NCBI RefSeq assembly: GCF_004919685.1
Contig: NZ_SMYZ01000081.1
Coordinates: 90,067 to 154,066, forward strand
Reading direction: 5' to 3'
From: Mesorhizobium norvegicum
GTDB lineage: Bacteria > Pseudomonadota > Alphaproteobacteria > Rhizobiales > Rhizobiaceae
Length of the DNA: 64,000 bases
Positions 35,150 through 43,918 of the stretch are shown piece by piece. Every line of letters begins with the position of its first letter. Within the stretch, counting starts at the first letter, position 1. Both the position numbers and the translations under genes were made by a program. Below the pieces are notes generated by a model. The model ran no database searches. It saw only the letters and a program-made list of their open reading frames with translations, and was not told where the DNA came from.

Positions 35150-35764
35150 GACCAGTGTCAGCCTCGACAATGGCGACAGGCTGGAAGTCGGCATCGTCGT
35201 CAACGCCGCCGGGCCGAACGCTTGGCAAGGTCGCGGCGCTTGCCGGGCTTTCGCTGCCGGTCGAGCCGCGCAAGCGCAACGTCTTCGTCTTCGAGGCGCG
35301 CGAGAAATATTCTGATATGCCGCTGCTGGTCGATCCCTCCGGCATCTATGTGCGGCCGGAAGGCTCGGTCTACCTCACCGGCGGCGCCGAACCGGAAGAG
35401 GGCGATGGCCCGGCCGATCCCGGGGATTTCGAGGTCGACTGGCCGCTGTTCGAAGAGGTGATCTGGCCGGTGCTGGCGACCCGCATTCCGGCCTTCGAAG
35501 CGATCAAGGCGACCCGCGCCTGGGCCGGGGATTATGATTACAACACGCTCGACCAGAACGCGCTGATAGGGCCGCATCCGGAGGTCGGCAATTTCATCTT
35601 CGCCAATGGTTTTTTCGGCCACGGCCTGCAGCAGGGCGCCGGCGGTCGGCAAGGCGCTGGCCGAGCTGATCGTGCACGGCGGCTACCGCACGGTGGACTG
35701 CTCGGCGTTTGGGTACAGCCGTGTCGCTGAAGGGCGGGCGTTCAGGGAATTGAATGTGATCTAA
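35150..35764 (+). pseudogene. FAD-dependent oxidoreductase (DAO family) remnant
   Basis: Pieces of one protein lie in successive frames: VTSVSLDNGDRLEVGIVVNAAGPNA, then GKVAALAGLSLPVEPRKRN ... DYDYNTLDQNALIGPHPEVGNFIFANGFFGHGLQQG, then VGKALAELIVHGGYRTVDCSAFGY to a stop at 35764. At least two frameshifts, near 35225 and 35640, break it, and the N-terminal FAD-binding half is absent. It resembles glycine/D-amino-acid-oxidase-like enzymes of rhizobia. The gene is dead and has no obvious link to its neighbours. Confidence 0.75.
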
Positions 35765-35771
35765 CGCTGGC

Positions 35772-35925
35772 GGGACAGCCCCCTCTCTGGCCTGCCGGCC
35801 ATCTTCCCCGCAAGGGGGGAGACCGGCAGCTTCCCTGGCGGCTCCAAACTTCTAGCCTTGGAGATTGGCGAAGGCAGCGATGACGGCCAATCTCCCCCTT
35901 GCGGGCGGTCAGCGGGGTCCTTGCC
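35772..35925 (+). repeat. Rhizobial intergenic mosaic repeat remnant
   Basis: The segment with CCCCTCTCTGGCCTGCCGG, a GC-rich arm ending CCGCAAGGGGGGAGA, TTGGAGATTGGCGA, and CGGCCAATCTCCCCCTTGCG resembles, from memory, a dispersed intergenic repeat common in Mesorhizobium. The arms GGGGGGAGA and TCTCCCCC are complementary, so it can fold. It follows the decayed oxidoreductase. Confidence 0.45.
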
Positions 35926-36482
35926 TTTGGCGATGCATGTCGTGGCTGGACCGGGTGAGGTGAGTCCGGCCCGTCTACCCAGCCTCTGCGCCCGCCCCGA
36001 AGCCGCTCGCCCGCTCAGCGCTATGAGCGCGCGCTCGCGAGCGGCTTCGCGAACGCTGCGCTACAGCACGTGCAGGGACGCGACCCCAGTGAAGGCATAC
36101 TCCAGCGTGGCTTCGCCAATTCCGTTTCGTTGGCCCCCCTCAAGCCGGTCTTCCAACCGAAGGCCGAACGCGCCAATTCGCCAGCCAACTCCATCAACGA
36201 TTGTCTAAATCCGCAACCGGGGGCGGTTCGCTCGAGCTCGTTTGCTTGAGCACGGCACAGACGGGCTCGCGAGTACGATGCCGCGGAATGGGAACGCACC
36301 CATGCTTGGGCACGAGGGCCCCAAGCCAACGCGCATCGCGCCAATCGGCGTCGTCACGTTCGAGATACATCACCGGCTGCTCGGCGCTTTTACGCTCGCA
36401 TATGCGCCGGCACGCCGCTGGCGATCGATGACGCATCTGCCGACGAGGCCGCTCGTTCCACGAAAAAGCGATAGGCGCGAGA
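35926..36482 (+). other. Gene-poor stretch
   Basis: About 560 bp with no supported gene. A minus-strand frame (36194-36493, TTG start, 99 codons) overlaps the end of the next gene, but it is proline- and arginine-rich and has no recognised motif. A 20-bp word at 35942-35961 (GTGGCTGGACCGGGTGAGGT) recurs at 42653-42672. Confidence 0.3.
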
Positions 36483-36884
36483 TCAATGGGCAACTTCGTC
36501 GGGATCGAAAAGAGCGCTAAACCGGGCTGCTAGATCAATCCAGGGTGCCGCGTCGCCGCTCTCTGAAGCTATTCGAACGACCGCCGCCAGATAATCGGTA
36601 AAAGCCTTCAGTCTTATGGCGCCTTGCTCTGAGAGGCAGTCAATGGCGTCAAGCCGCTGGTAAACGGCAGCGAGCATATGTTGCACCAAAAGCAGGGAGG
36701 ATGGGCAAGGGCAATCGCTCTTACTCGCGAGGCGCCTGCACTCGCTGCAAAGCGGCGGAATGTCCTCTAAGGCTAGGTCGCTGGAAAGACGTTGTATGAG
36801 ATTGTCAGTGGCGTTCCTTGTCGAGAAGCCGTCCACCAGCTCCCCATCGCGTTGGTTCAATGAGATAGCACTGTAAAAGTTCAT
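36483..36884 (-). CDS. Hypothetical protein downstream of the ADC-like gene
   Basis: A 133-residue protein I do not recognise. It has a good ribosome-binding site (AAGGAAG), starts 24 bp after the acetoacetate-decarboxylase-like gene, and has a normal composition with predicted helices, so it is probably real. A cysteine cluster (CSECRRLASKSDCPC) near residues 45-60 could bind a metal. The pair is probably one operon. No function is proposed. Confidence 0.55.
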   Translation of the reverse strand: MNFYSAISLNQRDGELVDGFSTRNATDNLIQRLSSDLALEDIPPLCSECRRLASKSDCPCPSSLLLVQHMLAAVYQRLDAIDCLSEQGAIRLKAFTDYLAAVVRIASESGDAAPWIDLAARFSALFDPDEVAH

Positions 36885-36908
36885 GGTTCTTCCTTTCCGA
36901 TGGCGAGG

Positions 36909-37652
36909 CTAGGCTTCCGTGAGATAGTCGTGGACGACCTTCCCGAGCGCGAGCGTGAGATCTGCGACGAGGTGTACTGCCGAGACTACTTCCAGCACCG
37001 GCAGTTCGGCGACGGGGGCAAGCGCATGCGACCAGAGGTTCAGGGCTGCCGGGCCGGTCCAGGCGCCCCTCAAATGGACGTCCTCTAGATGATATTCCAC
37101 CAGCTCACAGATGCGCGGCGTGCCGTCGACATGCGGGATAATTTTGAGGAGGAAATTCGGTTCAGCGAGCGAGGCCCTCACGCTCGCGAGGTCGGCGGCT
37201 CGGTGCTTGTAGCCCATGGTACCCGTCGCGACGCGGACCGGCCCGTAGTCCAGCGTGCCAACAAGGGTATCCGTCTCCGTTCGGAGCGTTGGGCTAGCGA
37301 GCTTCTTGGGAAAGCCCCACAACTCGCGTCCGCCCGCTATCGGCGGATGGTCGTCGAGAAACATGCAATGGGTATAGCTCCCTTTGCGGCCACAGAAGGA
37401 GACAGGGATGACCTGTCCGCCTTCCGTGTAGTCGCCGAAGCCCGTCGAGTCCGGCATGCGAATGAACTCGAACTTGACCATAGGCTCGCACACCTGAAGC
37501 GGCTCCGGCACAAGGTCGCGCAGTTTCTGCGGATCGGTGCGATATGTGATGATCAGATACTCCCGGTTGCGGAAGCGATATGGGCCGGCCGGGTAGGCCG
37601 GGCTGGTCAGGGGCATGGCGAAAGCTTTCCCACGGACGGTATCTTGGTGCAT
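36909..37652 (-). CDS. Acetoacetate decarboxylase family protein
   Basis: A 247-residue member of the acetoacetate decarboxylase (ADC) superfamily. The Schiff-base lysine region is ELWGFPKKLA (Lys116/Lys117), and the hydrophobic pocket strand PVSFCGRKGSYTHCMFLDD is typical. Family members decarboxylate beta-keto acids or catalyse aldol/dehydration reactions by the same imine chemistry. A site AAAGGAATT lies before the ATG. It is on the minus strand, 1.2 kb from the radical SAM gene, and no NifA site was seen in front of it. Whether it belongs to the hydrazine pathway is unknown. Confidence 0.85.
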   Translation of the reverse strand: MHQDTVRGKAFAMPLTSPAYPAGPYRFRNREYLIITYRTDPQKLRDLVPEPLQVCEPMVKFEFIRMPDSTGFGDYTEGGQVIPVSFCGRKGSYTHCMFLDDHPPIAGGRELWGFPKKLASPTLRTETDTLVGTLDYGPVRVATGTMGYKHRAADLASVRASLAEPNFLLKIIPHVDGTPRICELVEYHLEDVHLRGAWTGPAALNLWSHALAPVAELPVLEVVSAVHLVADLTLALGKVVHDYLTEA

Positions 37653-38326
37653 GTTTGAAATTCCTTTGTGCTGGATCAGGTGGGCTTAGATCGGTCTGCA
37701 TGATGGCGGCGAGGCTCTCCGAGGTGCTGTCATAGCCTCGTAAGGGATGCATGGCGTAATCGCGCGTAGCCATTTGCGCTGGGCAATTGCCTTGGGGCGC
37801 GAGGCGATGGTCGCGGACGCGGTTCCATGGCTCCGGTTGTGATCGAGAGGCAAGATTCGAGGTAAAGTTATTTTGTTCCTTATTTGAAGGCGCTGCTTCC
37901 CGTCTGCCCTCGTGGTAGGAGGAGGTGGAGTGGCGGCCAGCTCCGATTTGTCCTCATGACGGGGTTTGCGGATCGACGCGCATGCGCCATGCCAAATGAG
38001 AAATCGTTCGGTGCCCGCAGGACAGACGGCCTCGGCGAGCCAGTCGAGAGAGAAGGTCTTCGCCTCACGCGGATCAGATACGAATTCCCGAGCACTGCGG
38101 TGATGTAGCAGGAAGGCCTGCGACGCCACCAAACCTCTGTCGCGAAAATATGGAGGTGACGCGGTATCCGCCGTCTAGCCAGACAGCATACGCAGCATCC
38201 GGCAGCACGCACTCGACGGCCTGGCCCCATCGCCGGCTTCAGGAGAAAAGATCAGCTATGAGCCGGCAGGCAGTCGCTGCACGCGGCGGTCAGGTCGTGT
38301 AGATCTTCCGCGCACACAGCCGGCGC
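37653..38326 (+). other. Intergenic region between the ADC-like gene and the promoter repeat
   Basis: About 670 bp. Open frames on both strands have shadow-like compositions, and no motif or RNA gene was recognised. Confidence 0.35.
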
Positions 38327-38593
38327 CGAAATGATGCTAGATGATGAGCCGACGCCAACATTACCGCAGGGGAGACAGCCAAGTCTGTCCTCAAGCGTCT
38401 GAAATACATGTCCAAAAGCTGACAGCGACAAAAAACATGTCTGGTCCAAAACAACCGGCCGCCTTGGGCGTGAGGTTTCTCGAAGCCTACTCGTGCAGTT
38501 GCTGCGGCTAAGCGCGCTGGCACGGCCTTTGCTGGAGAGGCTGCAATATTGAGTGGGGGCTGACCGCATAAGAACGCGAGACGATTGATGGTC
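38327..38593 (+). repeat. Promoter repeat, copy 1 (about 270 bp, direct repeat with 46591-46863)
   Basis: This segment and 46591-46863 share long blocks in the same order: ATGATGCTAGATGA, GCCGACGCCAACATTACCGC, GACAGCCAAG, CTCAAGCGTCTGA, GTCCAAAAGCTGAC, CAAAACAACCGGCCG, and the region around the -24/-12 promoter. Scattered differences and small indels show an old duplication. Both copies keep NifA-type sites and a sigma-54 promoter. Confidence 0.85.
38409..38533 (+). promoter_or_regulatory. NifA/sigma-54 promoter of the radical SAM gene
   Basis: Two exact TGT-N10-ACA sites lie at 38409-38424 and 38438-38453. A perfect -24/-12 promoter, TGGCACGGCCTTTGCT, is at 38518-38533, 65 bp after the second site. 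This is the best-matched NifA/sigma-54 promoter in the window after nifH. It points at the radical SAM gene beginning about 280 bp downstream. Confidence 0.85.
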
Positions 38594-38815
38594 TGCTGCG
38601 CCGGCGGCGCGCCCGCTCAACGGTCACGGCTACACCTTGGCAATGGCTGACGCGCGACTTTGCGGTTGCGCCGCCCTGCCGCGCCGATGCGCCCAAAGTT
38701 CGTTGATCGTCCGCTCGGCAGATTGAGGAAACCGGCTGTTGACTGCTGCCCAGGCGGAGATGGCTGGGCTCATTCGGACTGTCTTGACTGTCGGTGTCAT
38801 GAAGCCAAAGACACC

Positions 38816-39706
38816 ATGCTGGACGTTATGCATGACCAAGACGAGTGGGAGTCACAACGAATGATTTTACCGGAACTGCGCTCTGCTATCCCAGCCGGCA
38901 GAGTTTTGGAGATAACGACGACCACAGGATGCATCGTGGGATGTTCATATTGTCCGCAGGACAAGTTCGCTGACCGGCAAAGAAAAGTATCTGATACGAA
39001 GCATCTTAGTCTTGGAGATTTCAAGCGCTGTCTGGCGCGCGTACCAGCCTCCGTCGACATTAGTTTTGCCGGGTATTCTGAGCCATGGCTCAATCCGGAT
39101 TGCACCGAAATGGTCGAGCACGCTTCCGCCAAAGGCCACGGCATCAGGATTTTCACGACGCTTGTGGGAATGAAGGGGCAGGATCTACAACGCTTGCAGG
39201 CGCTGCGGTTAGGGGTATTCGTGGTTCATGTTTTTGATGATGGCGCCCACATGAATAGCCGCCTTGTCGGAGACAAGTATCGCGATTTGGTTGGTCAACT
39301 CGTCGACGCCGACATCCCTTCGATCCGATTCGTGGTTTTGGGTGAGCCCCATCCCGATATCGCCGACATTATCCCTGCCCAAGCCCTAGTTCGCGCGCGA
39401 CCGGTGAGCAGCAGGGGTGGAAGCGTAGACCCTAAGATTGTAGAACCACGGCAGCCAGTCGTCGGAGCGCTGATATGCGTGGACGAACGGCAGTATCGGA
39501 ATGTACTCCTTCCAAACGGCGAGGTCACTCTCTGCTCCATGGATTTTGAGCGGCGTCACGTATTGGGCAACCTTCTATGCGACGAATATGGCGATCTCTT
39601 TAAAAGCCAAGTTTTTTGCGAAATCGTCGATCGCATGAATGGAGCGGCTGGTTTTCTGCTTTGCAGGATGTGTGAATTTGCCGATCCAAACGATAGAACT
39701 GACTGA
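38816..39706 (+). CDS. Radical SAM protein with a SPASM-like C-terminus
   Basis: A 296-residue radical SAM enzyme. The [4Fe-4S]/SAM motif C-x3-C-x2-C is plain in TTGCIVGCSYCPQDKF. SISFAG-like (VDISFAGYSEPWLNP) strands follow. The C-terminus has cysteines spaced like a SPASM auxiliary cluster (LCSMDFERRHVLGNL ... LLCRMCEFAD). Such enzymes often modify peptides or build cofactors. The start is uncertain (ATG 38816, 38828 or 38861; none has a strong site). It lies directly under a NifA/sigma-54 promoter, so it is probably expressed in nitrogen-fixing nodules. No small peptide substrate gene was recognised beside it. Confidence 0.8.
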   Translation: MLDVMHDQDEWESQRMILPELRSAIPAGRVLEITTTTGCIVGCSYCPQDKFADRQRKVSDTKHLSLGDFKRCLARVPASVDISFAGYSEPWLNPDCTEMVEHASAKGHGIRIFTTLVGMKGQDLQRLQALRLGVFVVHVFDDGAHMNSRLVGDKYRDLVGQLVDADIPSIRFVVLGEPHPDIADIIPAQALVRARPVSSRGGSVDPKIVEPRQPVVGALICVDERQYRNVLLPNGEVTLCSMDFERRHVLGNLLCDEYGDLFKSQVFCEIVDRMNGAAGFLLCRMCEFADPNDRTD

Positions 39707-39792
39707 CGCCGGCTGACCGCGGCGGGCCTGAAATGCCGACGTCCCTGAAACGGCAAGATGCACATGCCGCGAAGTCATCGTGTTTTCACGCC

Positions 39793-40450
39793 ACGCTAAC
39801 ACGATCCCGTAGGCGCGGCAGTCAGCCTCGACCATTTCCGAGACGAACTCATCGAAAGTGATCTTCGGCTTCCAATCGAGTTTTGTCGGCTGCCTTAGAG
39901 CCATCGCCGATCAGCAGGTCAACCTCGATTGGCCCGAAACAGCGTTTGTCGATCCGGATCAGCGCTTGATTACTCATGCGTTCACGGCCCACCTCGTCAA
40001 CGCCTTCGCCCTCCCAGACGATTTTCCTTTTCGACTCGCCTGAAGGCAAGCCCCGACAAAGGTGCGGACCGTGTGTGTCTCGCCGGTTGCCAGCACGAAA
40101 TCGTCAGGTTGATGCTGCAAGATGCGCCACATGCCCTCGACATAGGCGCGCGCCGAGCCCCAGTCGCGCTTTGCTTCCAGGTTCCCGAGATAGAGACAGT
40201 CCTGTTTGCCGGCCATGATCGAGCCACCGCACGCGTCACCTTGCGCGTGATGAAAGTTTCGCCGCGCGTCGGCCCTTCGTGATTGAACAGGATGCCATAG
40301 AGCCCGTATACCTCGCGGTAGTTCATGGTGATCCAGTAGCCGTAGAGCTTCGCCACCGCATAGCCGCATCCGTCGTGTCGCCGTAATGCAGGACCATGTC
40401 GGGATAGTCCTCATGAGGACCTTGATAACGGAAATTCCTTTTCAGGGATC
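39793..40450 (-). pseudogene. GDP-mannose 4,6-dehydratase remnant
   Basis: Fragments of a Gmd/NoeL protein appear in several frames. First comes an N-terminal bit around GPHEDYPDMVLHYGDTTDAA. After a deletion of roughly 100 residues follow AKLYGYWITMNYREVYGLYG, ILFNHEGPTRGETFITRKVTRAV, QDCLYLGNLEAKRDWGSARAYVEGM and FDEFVSEMVEADCRAYGIVLA. Gmd makes GDP-4-keto-6-deoxymannose, the first step to GDP-fucose; in rhizobia noeL supplies the fucose of Nod factors. Frameshifts and the deletion show the gene is dead. It lies on the minus strand between the radical SAM gene and the N-hydroxylase. Confidence 0.85.
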
Positions 40451-40579
40451 GACACTCGCCGCCGGGGCCAGCCCGCGATGACGGCCGTGTGGAAAGTGCC
40501 AAGAGCGCCTGCAACGCTATGAAGTCGAAAAGTACGATTACGTGCAAAAATCGGCGCCGGTGCAAGGTTTCGGCCTCAA

Positions 40580-40655
40580 TGTTGGATACTCGACAGGATC
40601 GCAAACCTGCCTTCCGTTGCTTTTGCTGATGTTTTGCTCTGGCACGTTCGATGCA
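40580..40655 (+). promoter_or_regulatory. NifA/sigma-54-like promoter upstream of the hydrazine genes
   Basis: An exact NifA-type site TGT-N10-ACA lies at 40580-40595. At 40640-40655 TGGCACGTTCGATGCA has a perfect -24 element and a -12 element (ATGC) one base from TTGC, with correct spacing. The two are 45 bp apart, closer than usual. Either element alone could occur by chance in 64 kb; together, 245 bp before the N-hydroxylase, they are credible. Confidence 0.55.
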
Positions 40656-40898
40656 GGGGACCTCCCGAACGCAGCAGCGGACGTCTTCTATGATCAAACC
40701 CACGGAAAAATGCTGTCGCCGCACTCATGACCGTGCCCTCGCTGGTCGCCAAGCAGGCCGAAGGTCGGCTCATCACGGTCGAGGCGGGCAACCGAGCCCA
40801 ATTGCAATGAGGGATAGGCTGCGAAAGCATGTCACTGACCACTCCGGGGTCATCGAGGGGGGATTCTCGATGTCAGCCACGCGCAACATGTCGTCGGC

Positions 40899-42389
40899 AT
40901 GAGTGCCGATCTCATCACGGAGCCGGCATCCGCGGGCGTCACACCCGATACTACGAACGCCCGGACAAACTGTTGCAAGTCCTGTGGTGTCGATGATGCG
41001 TGCGGGAAGGGCAAGCCCAGCGGCCATGGCCGACATTCGCCGCGTACAGCGCCTGATTGGGAGGCGTCAGCAGGAGCAAGGCACCTGGAGCTCTCTTGCA
41101 TTGGGATCGGTGCTGGCCCGTCCAATTTGAGCCTCGCGTGTCAGATCCATGAGCAGGTTGGGCACGGGGCACTGTTCTTGGATCGGCAAGTCGACTTCCG
41201 CTGGCATCCAGGCACCGCATTCGAGTCCTCAGAACTCCAGGTCAGCCACATCAAGGATCTGGTCACGCTGGTGAATCCGCGATCCGCCTACACGTTCATA
41301 AACTACCTGCACGAGAACGGGCGTCTATACCACTTTCTGAATGCACAGTTCGATGCTGTGCTCAGGGCTGAGTTCGAGCAATACCTGAACTGGGCGTTCC
41401 GCAGAAACCCACTTGTGCGCGGCGGCGAGACCGTCCACGAGATACGCTATGACGGCGAGTTTCGGGTGCGCACGGACGACGCGGTGCTTAGTGCCAGAGA
41501 CCTGGTGGTCGGCATCGGCAAGCAAGCGCGGATTCCACCTCAATTTCAGGGCTGGATCGGACGCAACCTGTTCCATTCATCCGATTTGCTGCACATCCAT
41601 CCTGAGGTGCGACATAAACATGTTTGTGTCGTTGGTGGAGGCCAGTCGGGAGCCGAGGTGCTGTTGCATTTGGTCGGTGGGCCAAGAGAACGGCGGCCTG
41701 CCTCGATCACCTGGGTCTCGCAGCGCGAAAACTACCTGCCCCTCGACAACAGCCCGTTCACAAACGAGTTGTTCATGCCCTGTTTTTCGGATCGTTTCGC
41801 GGCAATGAGCGAGCCGCAGCGCAAGCTGTTCCTGCGGCGTTTCGTGCTCGCCTCGGATGGTATTTCGGATCGCACTTTGCGCGCCGTCTACCAGGCGCTG
41901 TACCGCCACGAATTTCTTGAGCCAGACCTATGTGACATCGCACTGCGGCCGGGTTGCAACGTTTCGCGCTGCATCAACGCCGGCGCGGGTCATAACTTGA
42001 CGCTGCAGCGCGGCTTGGGCGACGTCGAAGAAGTCACCGCCGACATCGTCATCCTGGCCACCGGTTACGAGAACGCCGTGCCAAGCTTTTTGGAACCGAT
42101 GGCGGATCGGCTGCAACAGACCGACAATGAGTTGGTCATCAACGAGGATTTTTCGGTGTGCTGGGACGGACCGCGTGACAGACGCATCTTCGTACAGAAC
42201 GCCAATCCCGGGCAGCGCGGGCTGGCCGATCCGAACCTAAGCCTGCTGGCCTGGCGAGCTCGCCGCATTCTTGACAGCCTTCTACAGCGCGCGCCGTGCG
42301 CGAACCCTGAGCATCCTGGCTTTATCAGCCGTACCACCGTCGAGAGCTGGCCCGACCCGGTAGCCGAAGAAATGGGCAGCGGGATATGA
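40899..42389 (+). CDS. L-lysine/L-ornithine N-hydroxylase (flavin-dependent N-monooxygenase)
   Basis: Uses FAD, NADPH and O2 to hydroxylate the side-chain amine of lysine or ornithine. Family motifs are SCIGIGAGPSNLSLA (FAD, about 67-80), WHPGTAFESSELQVSHIKDLVTL, the NADPH loop VCVVGGGQSGAE (about 242-253) and ATGYEN (about 386). The 496 residues appear complete; the first 60 are not family-like, and the true start is uncertain. In siderophore clusters such enzymes feed hydroxamates. Here the neighbours are a cupin-MetRS fusion and an FAD oxidoreductase remnant, the set that makes hydrazines in the s56-p1 pathway (Spb38-Spb40), so N6-hydroxylysine is the likely product. The next gene overlaps by ATGA. 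Confidence 0.88.
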   Translation: MSADLITEPASAGVTPDTTNARTNCCKSCGVDDACGKGKPSGHGRHSPRTAPDWEASAGARHLELSCIGIGAGPSNLSLACQIHEQVGHGALFLDRQVDFRWHPGTAFESSELQVSHIKDLVTLVNPRSAYTFINYLHENGRLYHFLNAQFDAVLRAEFEQYLNWAFRRNPLVRGGETVHEIRYDGEFRVRTDDAVLSARDLVVGIGKQARIPPQFQGWIGRNLFHSSDLLHIHPEVRHKHVCVVGGGQSGAEVLLHLVGGPRERRPASITWVSQRENYLPLDNSPFTNELFMPCFSDRFAAMSEPQRKLFLRRFVLASDGISDRTLRAVYQALYRHEFLEPDLCDIALRPGCNVSRCINAGAGHNLTLQRGLGDVEEVTADIVILATGYENAVPSFLEPMADRLQQTDNELVINEDFSVCWDGPRDRRIFVQNANPGQRGLADPNLSLLAWRARRILDSLLQRAPCANPEHPGFISRTTVESWPDPVAEEMGSGI

Positions 42390-43093
42390 CTCAGCGACTA
42401 CTGATCATCGGCGGTGGCGTCCAAGGAATTTTATCCGCCTCCGCTGCGGCGGCGGCCGGAGTCCGCTCCGAACTCATCGTGACTGAACATGCGCTTGGAC
42501 CTATGGGCGCATCGCTTTATTCTGCGGGCGTCCATTTGCCCCACGGTCGTCGAAACCGGACCAGGTCGCTCACTCGAAAGTGCGCAGTGGCGCTGGCGGC
42601 CATGGCTGCGTCGGCCGTCAGCGGAGGCTTCCGGCCCATAGCGAAGCGTGTGGTGGCTGGACCGGGTGAGGTAAGTGATCGGGACCAGCTTAGGGAACCC
42701 GAGGACCCGGCGTGGCCTCGGATGGGCAGTCTGGCGCCGAACTTCTGCGGACAGTACCCGTTTTTGAGCATCGATGGACCCGATGCCAGCGACGTGCCCT
42801 CCCTGATCGCCCGCCCCGAACGGGAACTTGTCGCAAAGATTCGCGCTGCGCACGCTTGCGTTGCGTCAGGCTGCACGAAGGTCGTCTTTCGGGCAGTCGC
42901 ACCATCAACAGCATGCTCGGCCGTGACTACTATGCAGACGGACCGGATCGACAGACCTTTACGGGCCTCGGCGATCTCTCCATTGAGGAGGGACAACAAA
43001 GCCTTGCAATCCACCCGGAGCGGAACGCACTTAGCGCCGCCGTCTGCATGCCGTGGAGTATCGTCTCCGTGGCCAGCGCCCGACCGCCCCTAA
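42386..43093 (+). pseudogene. FAD-dependent oxidoreductase, probably decayed
   Basis: The first 55 residues (MTQRLLIIGGGVQGILSASAAAAAG ... LGPMGASLYSAGVHLPHGR) are the FAD-binding start of a glycine/D-amino-acid-oxidase-like enzyme, coupled to the hydroxylase by ATGA. After that the frame loses family character, and plausible protein-like pieces appear in other frames, for example GRDYYADGPDRQTFTGLGDLSIEEGQQS near 42920-43010. It is probably a gene broken by frameshifts or by a rearrangement near 42560. In the s56-p1 pathway an FAD oxidoreductase in this position cleaves the N-N-bonded lysine adduct to release hydrazinoacetic acid. If the gene is dead, the pathway would stop at the adduct or use another enzyme. 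Confidence 0.55.
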
Positions 43094-43138
43094 CCGGAAT
43101 GTTTGACCAACCACTCTTTCCAACAGGAGGCTTTTCGC

Positions 43139-43918
43139 ATGTTGACCGATGCACAAAGAGAAAAGTGGCAGAAAGATGGATACGTCAGGCTCGAAAGGTT
43201 CTTCGATCCCGCGGCTTTGAAAGGTATTTCCAGATTTGTTGAAGACATATCACGCTGGGATGTCAGCGATGATAAATGGCTCATGTGGTTCGAGAAAACG
43301 ACGGACAATCGGAAGATTATCTCCAAGGCCGAGAATTTTCTCGACTTCCATGAGCCATTGCGTCTTCTCCTCCTAGAAGATCAGCGCATGAAGTCTGCGG
43401 TCGAGGATTTGCTTGGCGAAGATTCGCGCAGGCTTAAGGAGTTGCTGATCTTCCACTATCCCGATAGCGGCGGTTATCGCCCGCATCAGGACATTTATCA
43501 CATTCCACACAGGCTGCCCGACCGGATGGTCCATGCGATCGTTGCCATAGGCATTGACGATTCCGACCCGGACAATGGTGGCCTTTTCTTCAGCCCCGGC
43601 AACCACAAGAAGGGGGTATTTCCCATGGATGCCGGCGGGGTGATGGATCCTGAGGTCGCCGAAACATTCTCCTGGGAACCCGTAGTATGGAAGGCTGGCG
43701 ACATCTTCATCTTCGACGATTATGCACCGCATTACTCGAAGCCGAATAAAAGCAATCGTTCGCGGCGGACGCTCTACTTGGTGTTCCAGCGTGCTTCGAC
43801 CGGTGGACCGACCCGCGCTGAATATAACGTGCTTAAGCGCGCCCTTAATCCGCCGGAGGGCAAAGTGGCTGATCTCGACAACCTCAAGCCCCCAAACGGT
43901 ATTTTCTATCGCGATTGA
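43139..43918 (+). CDS. Phytanoyl-CoA dioxygenase family Fe(II)/2-oxoglutarate oxygenase
   Basis: A 259-residue PhyH-type non-haem iron oxygenase. The iron-binding triad fits H-x-D in RPHQDIYHIP with a distal His in DDYAPHYSKPN, and the 2-oxoglutarate-binding Arg is in NRSRRTLYLVF. NGGLFFSPGNHKKG is also typical. The start is the ATG at 43139, seven bases after a full AGGAGG site; ATG 43103 is upstream of that site. Such enzymes hydroxylate amino acids and natural-product intermediates. Lying inside the hydrazine gene set, it is a candidate tailoring enzyme. Confidence 0.85.
   Translation: MLTDAQREKWQKDGYVRLERFFDPAALKGISRFVEDISRWDVSDDKWLMWFEKTTDNRKIISKAENFLDFHEPLRLLLLEDQRMKSAVEDLLGEDSRRLKELLIFHYPDSGGYRPHQDIYHIPHRLPDRMVHAIVAIGIDDSDPDNGGLFFSPGNHKKGVFPMDAGGVMDPEVAETFSWEPVVWKAGDIFIFDDYAPHYSKPNKSNRSRRTLYLVFQRASTGGPTRAEYNVLKRALNPPEGKVADLDNLKPPNGIFYRD

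Noticed and set aside
36194..36493. Minus-strand 99-codon frame overlapping the hypothetical gene's end
   Set aside because: It needs a TTG start, has no recognisable motif, and its composition resembles that of the shadow frames around it.
35942..42672. A 20-bp word present at both 35942-35961 and 42653-42672
   Set aside because: It is an isolated match with no shared flanks. It may be a fragment of a dispersed repeat but does not support a feature on its own.
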